Assembly: GCA_016209155.1 (NCBI GenBank)
Contig: JACQWU010000349.1
Location: 1-5,710, forward strand
Direction: 5' to 3'
DNA from: Candidatus Desantisiibacteriota bacterium
Lineage (GTDB): Bacteria > JACRDZ01
Length of the DNA: 5,710 nt
The position numbers and the translations under genes are program-made. Positions within the stretch are counted from its first letter, which is position 1. Each line of letters starts with the position of its first letter. Positions 3,862 to 5,710 of the stretch are shown here, piece after piece. Below the pieces are notes generated by a model that worked only from the letters and a program-made list of their open reading frames with translations, was not told the origin of the DNA and searched no databases.

Positions 3862-5346
3862 ATGTCTAAAAATATAAAACAAATATTTTTAATTTCAATT
3901 GCACTAATCTTAATACTCGCACAAAGAATTTTTACTGAAGATGTTTCCGATATCATCAATAGAAAATATTTTCCTGTTGTAAAAGAAGTACTGGACAAGG
4001 CAAAAAAAACAATATTTATGGTTATGTATATTGTAAATATGGATGAAAAAAACACGCAGTCGGAAGTTTATCAGCTATGTAATAGTTTAACTGATGCAAA
4101 AAAGCGCGGTGTGAAAATTAAAATAATTTTAGACCAGAGTATTGATTATGAAAAAACAGGGGATGGAAACGGTTTGCGTATTGAAGAAAAAAATCAAAAT
4201 GCGTTCAGATTTTTCAAAAAAAACGGTATTGAAGTTTATTATGATACCCGGACTATTTTTACGCACAGTAAAGTTATAGTCGTAGATGAAAATATAGTTA
4301 TATTAGGAAGTACTAACTGGTCAGATTCGGCTTTAAAAAAAAATAATGAAACATCTGTTTTAATAAAATCAAAAAATCTGGCAAATTCATTACTTGAAAA
4401 TTTTTCAGAAATTGCTATTGATAAAGAAGCCGGCGGGGATATAAAAAATAGCGGGCTTCCGCTGGCAATATATAGATATTTTCTGGAAAATGAAAATCTT
4501 GCCGGCAGGATGATAACCAAACAGGATGAGAGGGCGTTTGACCTTTATCTTTTAATATTACGCGAATTTAAAAGCAACGCTTCAATAGATTTTAATTACG
4601 ACAAAATGGCAATGTATCTCGGAATAGATAAAACTATGGATAAACCCGCTTACAGACGGCAGATTATTAAAACTTTAGATAAGCTTAACGAAACATATCA
4701 TCTTATTAGATACGAACCGCAGTTTGGAAAAAATGCGAAAGTAACATTACTTAATTTAGAAAATAGTGAACTGCTGTATAAATATCCGGAAGAAAAATAT
4801 TTTATCATACCGGAGGAATATTTTAGCTTCAAATGGGACAGAAAGCTTTCCTTTAACGCAAAATTTTGTTATCTGATAAACCTGTACAAAGTAAGCTTAA
4901 ATAGCAGCGGTCTGTGGTGGAGCAATGCGCAGAAAATCCTCAGCGAACAATTTCATTTACATATAAGCACAATAAGCGAAGGGATGAATGAACTAAAAAA
5001 TTACAAAATTATTGAAATACAATATTCCAGTATACAGGAAGGCTACGAATCAAGAGAACCTGCAAAATATAAGTTATTTGATTTATACGATCCGGTGAAA
5101 CAGGCAGAAAAATTTGAAAACCTAAAAAAATTGTATAGCGCGGACAGAGTCAATCAGGCAAAAGAATTTGCCAGAGTTGTTTTTGAAGATAATAATCCTG
5201 CGATTGTTGAAGATATAATTTTATTAATTGATGAATTCGGAATAGAAAAATACCGCAAAGCTATAAACATAGCTTCCCAAAAAGCAGCAGATAATCCTAA
5301 AAGAACACATAAATATGTTGTTGGAATTCTGAGGGGAATGGATTAA
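3862..5346 (+). CDS. Phospholipase D-like (single HKD) protein with winged-helix and DnaD-like C-terminal region
   Basis: A 494-residue protein, apparently a fusion. Residues 1-25 have a Lys-containing start and a hydrophobic helix (9-20), a signal peptide or membrane anchor with no strong cleavage site. Residues ~34-185 form one phospholipase D half: YIVN (56-59), IKIILDQS (86-93) and the HKD motif H135-x-K137-x4-D142, followed by GSTNW (149-153). One HKD per chain is typical of the Nuc/NucT nuclease group, which dimerises to complete the active site, so DNA or phosphodiester cleavage is likelier than lipid hydrolysis. Residues ~222-285 and ~335-390 each look like a winged helix (YDKMAMYLGIDK; ILSEQFHLHISTISEGMNEL). 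The tail, ~445-491 (IVEDIILLIDEFG, AINIA, YVVGIL), has the spacing of a DnaD-type replication domain. No Shine-Dalgarno precedes the ATG. Exported nuclease and DNA-binding parts in one chain is odd. The PLD call is firm; the C-terminal calls are inference. Confidence 0.75.
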   Translation: MSKNIKQIFLISIALILILAQRIFTEDVSDIINRKYFPVVKEVLDKAKKTIFMVMYIVNMDEKNTQSEVYQLCNSLTDAKKRGVKIKIILDQSIDYEKTGDGNGLRIEEKNQNAFRFFKKNGIEVYYDTRTIFTHSKVIVVDENIVILGSTNWSDSALKKNNETSVLIKSKNLANSLLENFSEIAIDKEAGGDIKNSGLPLAIYRYFLENENLAGRMITKQDERAFDLYLLILREFKSNASIDFNYDKMAMYLGIDKTMDKPAYRRQIIKTLDKLNETYHLIRYEPQFGKNAKVTLLNLENSELLYKYPEEKYFIIPEEYFSFKWDRKLSFNAKFCYLINLYKVSLNSSGLWWSNAQKILSEQFHLHISTISEGMNELKNYKIIEIQYSSIQEGYESREPAKYKLFDLYDPVKQAEKFENLKKLYSADRVNQAKEFARVVFEDNNPAIVEDIILLIDEFGIEKYRKAINIASQKAADNPKRTHKYVVGILRGMD

Positions 5347-5348
5347 CC

Positions 5349-5438
5349 CGTCCCCTCGTCCTTTCATCCTTCGTCCTTCGTCCCTCGTCCCTTCGTCCTT
5401 CGTCCCTCGTCCCTTCGTCCCTTCGTCCCTTCGTCCCT
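5349..5438. repeat. 90-base array of twelve CGTCC(C)T(T) units
   Basis: The array starts two bases after the stop of the preceding gene and consists of 7- or 8-base units: CGTCCCCT, CGTCCTTT, CATCCTT, CGTCCTT, CGTCCCT, CGTCCCTT, CGTCCTT, CGTCCCT, then three CGTCCCTT and one CGTCCCT. A 22-base higher-order unit of three monomers repeats exactly at 5372-5393 and 5394-5415. The + strand is nearly pure pyrimidine apart from one G per unit (and one A). There are no spacers and no inverted symmetry, so it is neither a CRISPR array nor a terminator hairpin. Slippage and unequal exchange would explain the unit-length variation. Confidence 0.9.
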
Positions 5439-5458
5439 CGCATTTAACTCATACGCTT

Positions 5459-5488
5459 TTTACAATAATGACAATATTGTGCTATAAT
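5459..5488 (+). promoter_or_regulatory. Promoter of the response-regulator gene with a palindrome in its spacer
   Basis: TTTACA (5459-5464, five of six consensus) and a perfect TATAAT (5483-5488) are separated by 18 bases, and the -10 is preceded by TG one base away (TGCTATAAT), the extended -10 form. Expected start is near 5495, giving a leader of about 75 bases. The spacer contains the perfect ten-base palindrome ACAATATTGT (5471-5480), well placed for a repressor or an autoregulating response regulator. Confidence 0.65.
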
Positions 5489-5569
5489 TAAAAACAAAAT
5501 ATTAATTTTAAGTATACCTAATAAACTAATTGTTATTATTTTAAAGCCGTATTTTTTTGGAGATAAATT

Positions 5570-5710
5570 TTGTCAAATAAAGATAACTTAATAGAAAAAA
5601 TAAATTTATTATTAGTTGAAGATGATAAAGATTTTAGTAATGCATTAATACCAAGGTTGATCAGGAGAAACTTTAATATTACTGTTGCTGATTCTGCGGA
5701 ATCAGCTCTG
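5570..5710 (+). CDS. Response regulator, receiver domain (5' part only)
   Basis: The window ends inside this gene; 47 codons are present. INLLLVEDD (11-19) is the first strand and acidic pocket of a CheY-like receiver domain: E17, D18 and D19 would hold Mg2+ beside the phospho-accepting Asp, which lies beyond the edge. The following helix (FSNALIPRLIRR) and second strand with DSAESAL fit the same fold. The domain accepts phosphate from a sensor histidine kinase in a two-component system. The start is TTG at 5570, chosen because GGAG (5559-5562) lies seven bases upstream, no in-frame ATG or GTG precedes the conserved core, and the resulting lead of about ten residues is normal. The output domain is unseen. 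It is divided from the preceding gene by the repeat array and has its own promoter. Confidence 0.85.
   Translation, partial: MSNKDNLIEKINLLLVEDDKDFSNALIPRLIRRNFNITVADSAESAL

Noticed and set aside
3825-4520. Antisense reading frames at 3825-4055 and 4239-4520 opposite the phospholipase D-like gene
   Set aside because: They lie opposite the conserved HKD region of a convincing sense gene and lack start signals.
5349-5438. CRISPR array
   Set aside because: Units of 7-8 bases are contiguous with no unique spacers and no nearby cas genes.

Overview
The window is AT-rich bacterial DNA using the standard code (TGA acts as stop). It reads as an accessory or rearranged region rather than a housekeeping operon. 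All confident genes lie on the + strand. Shine-Dalgarno sites are strong for some genes (GGAGGAG, GGAGG, GGAG) and absent for others. The phylum cannot be fixed from the sequence. The mix of intact restriction-modification genes, a toxin-antitoxin pair and decayed genes would suit an Elusimicrobiota- or Omnitrophota-like lineage, but that is only a guess.

Layout. (1) 1-170: the 3' end of an unidentified gene entering from the left; the promoter of the next operon lies inside its tail. (2) 208-1972: a complete two-gene type II restriction-modification operon, made of an N4-cytosine-type DNA methyltransferase followed one base later by an MvaI/BcnI-family endonuclease. (3) 1973-2539: a 567-base scrapyard without an intact gene. 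It holds a minus-strand hairpin pair resembling the 3' end of a group II intron, a short piece of the C-terminal part of UvrA, and a 12-base direct repeat. It ends in an inverted repeat that overlaps the next promoter. (4) 2540-3194: a very AT-rich module of a PIN-domain toxin and an overlapping 61-residue putative antitoxin. (5) 3211-3726: a more GC-rich remnant of a LolD/MacB-type ABC ATPase that has lost its first ~60 residues, including Walker A, exactly where the toxin-antitoxin module ends. (6) 3862-5346: an unusual 494-residue protein with a signal/anchor helix, one phospholipase D HKD half-site, two winged-helix-like regions and a DnaD-like tail. (7) 5349-5438: a 90-base array of CGTCC(C)T(T) units with a G-quadruplex-capable minus strand. 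(8) 5459-5710: a strong promoter with a palindrome in its spacer, followed by the TTG-started beginning of a response regulator.

How it fits together. The restriction-modification operon and the toxin-antitoxin pair are both self-maintaining modules. They flank and interrupt remnants of older genes (uvrA, an ABC transporter) and a possible intron scar, so the left two-thirds looks like a turnover site for mobile or addictive modules. The most novel item is the phospholipase D/winged-helix/DnaD-like fusion, because its parts imply opposite cell compartments. Both the PIN gene and this fusion gene lack a Shine-Dalgarno site and have a -10-like hexamer just upstream of the ATG, which suggests leaderless transcripts.
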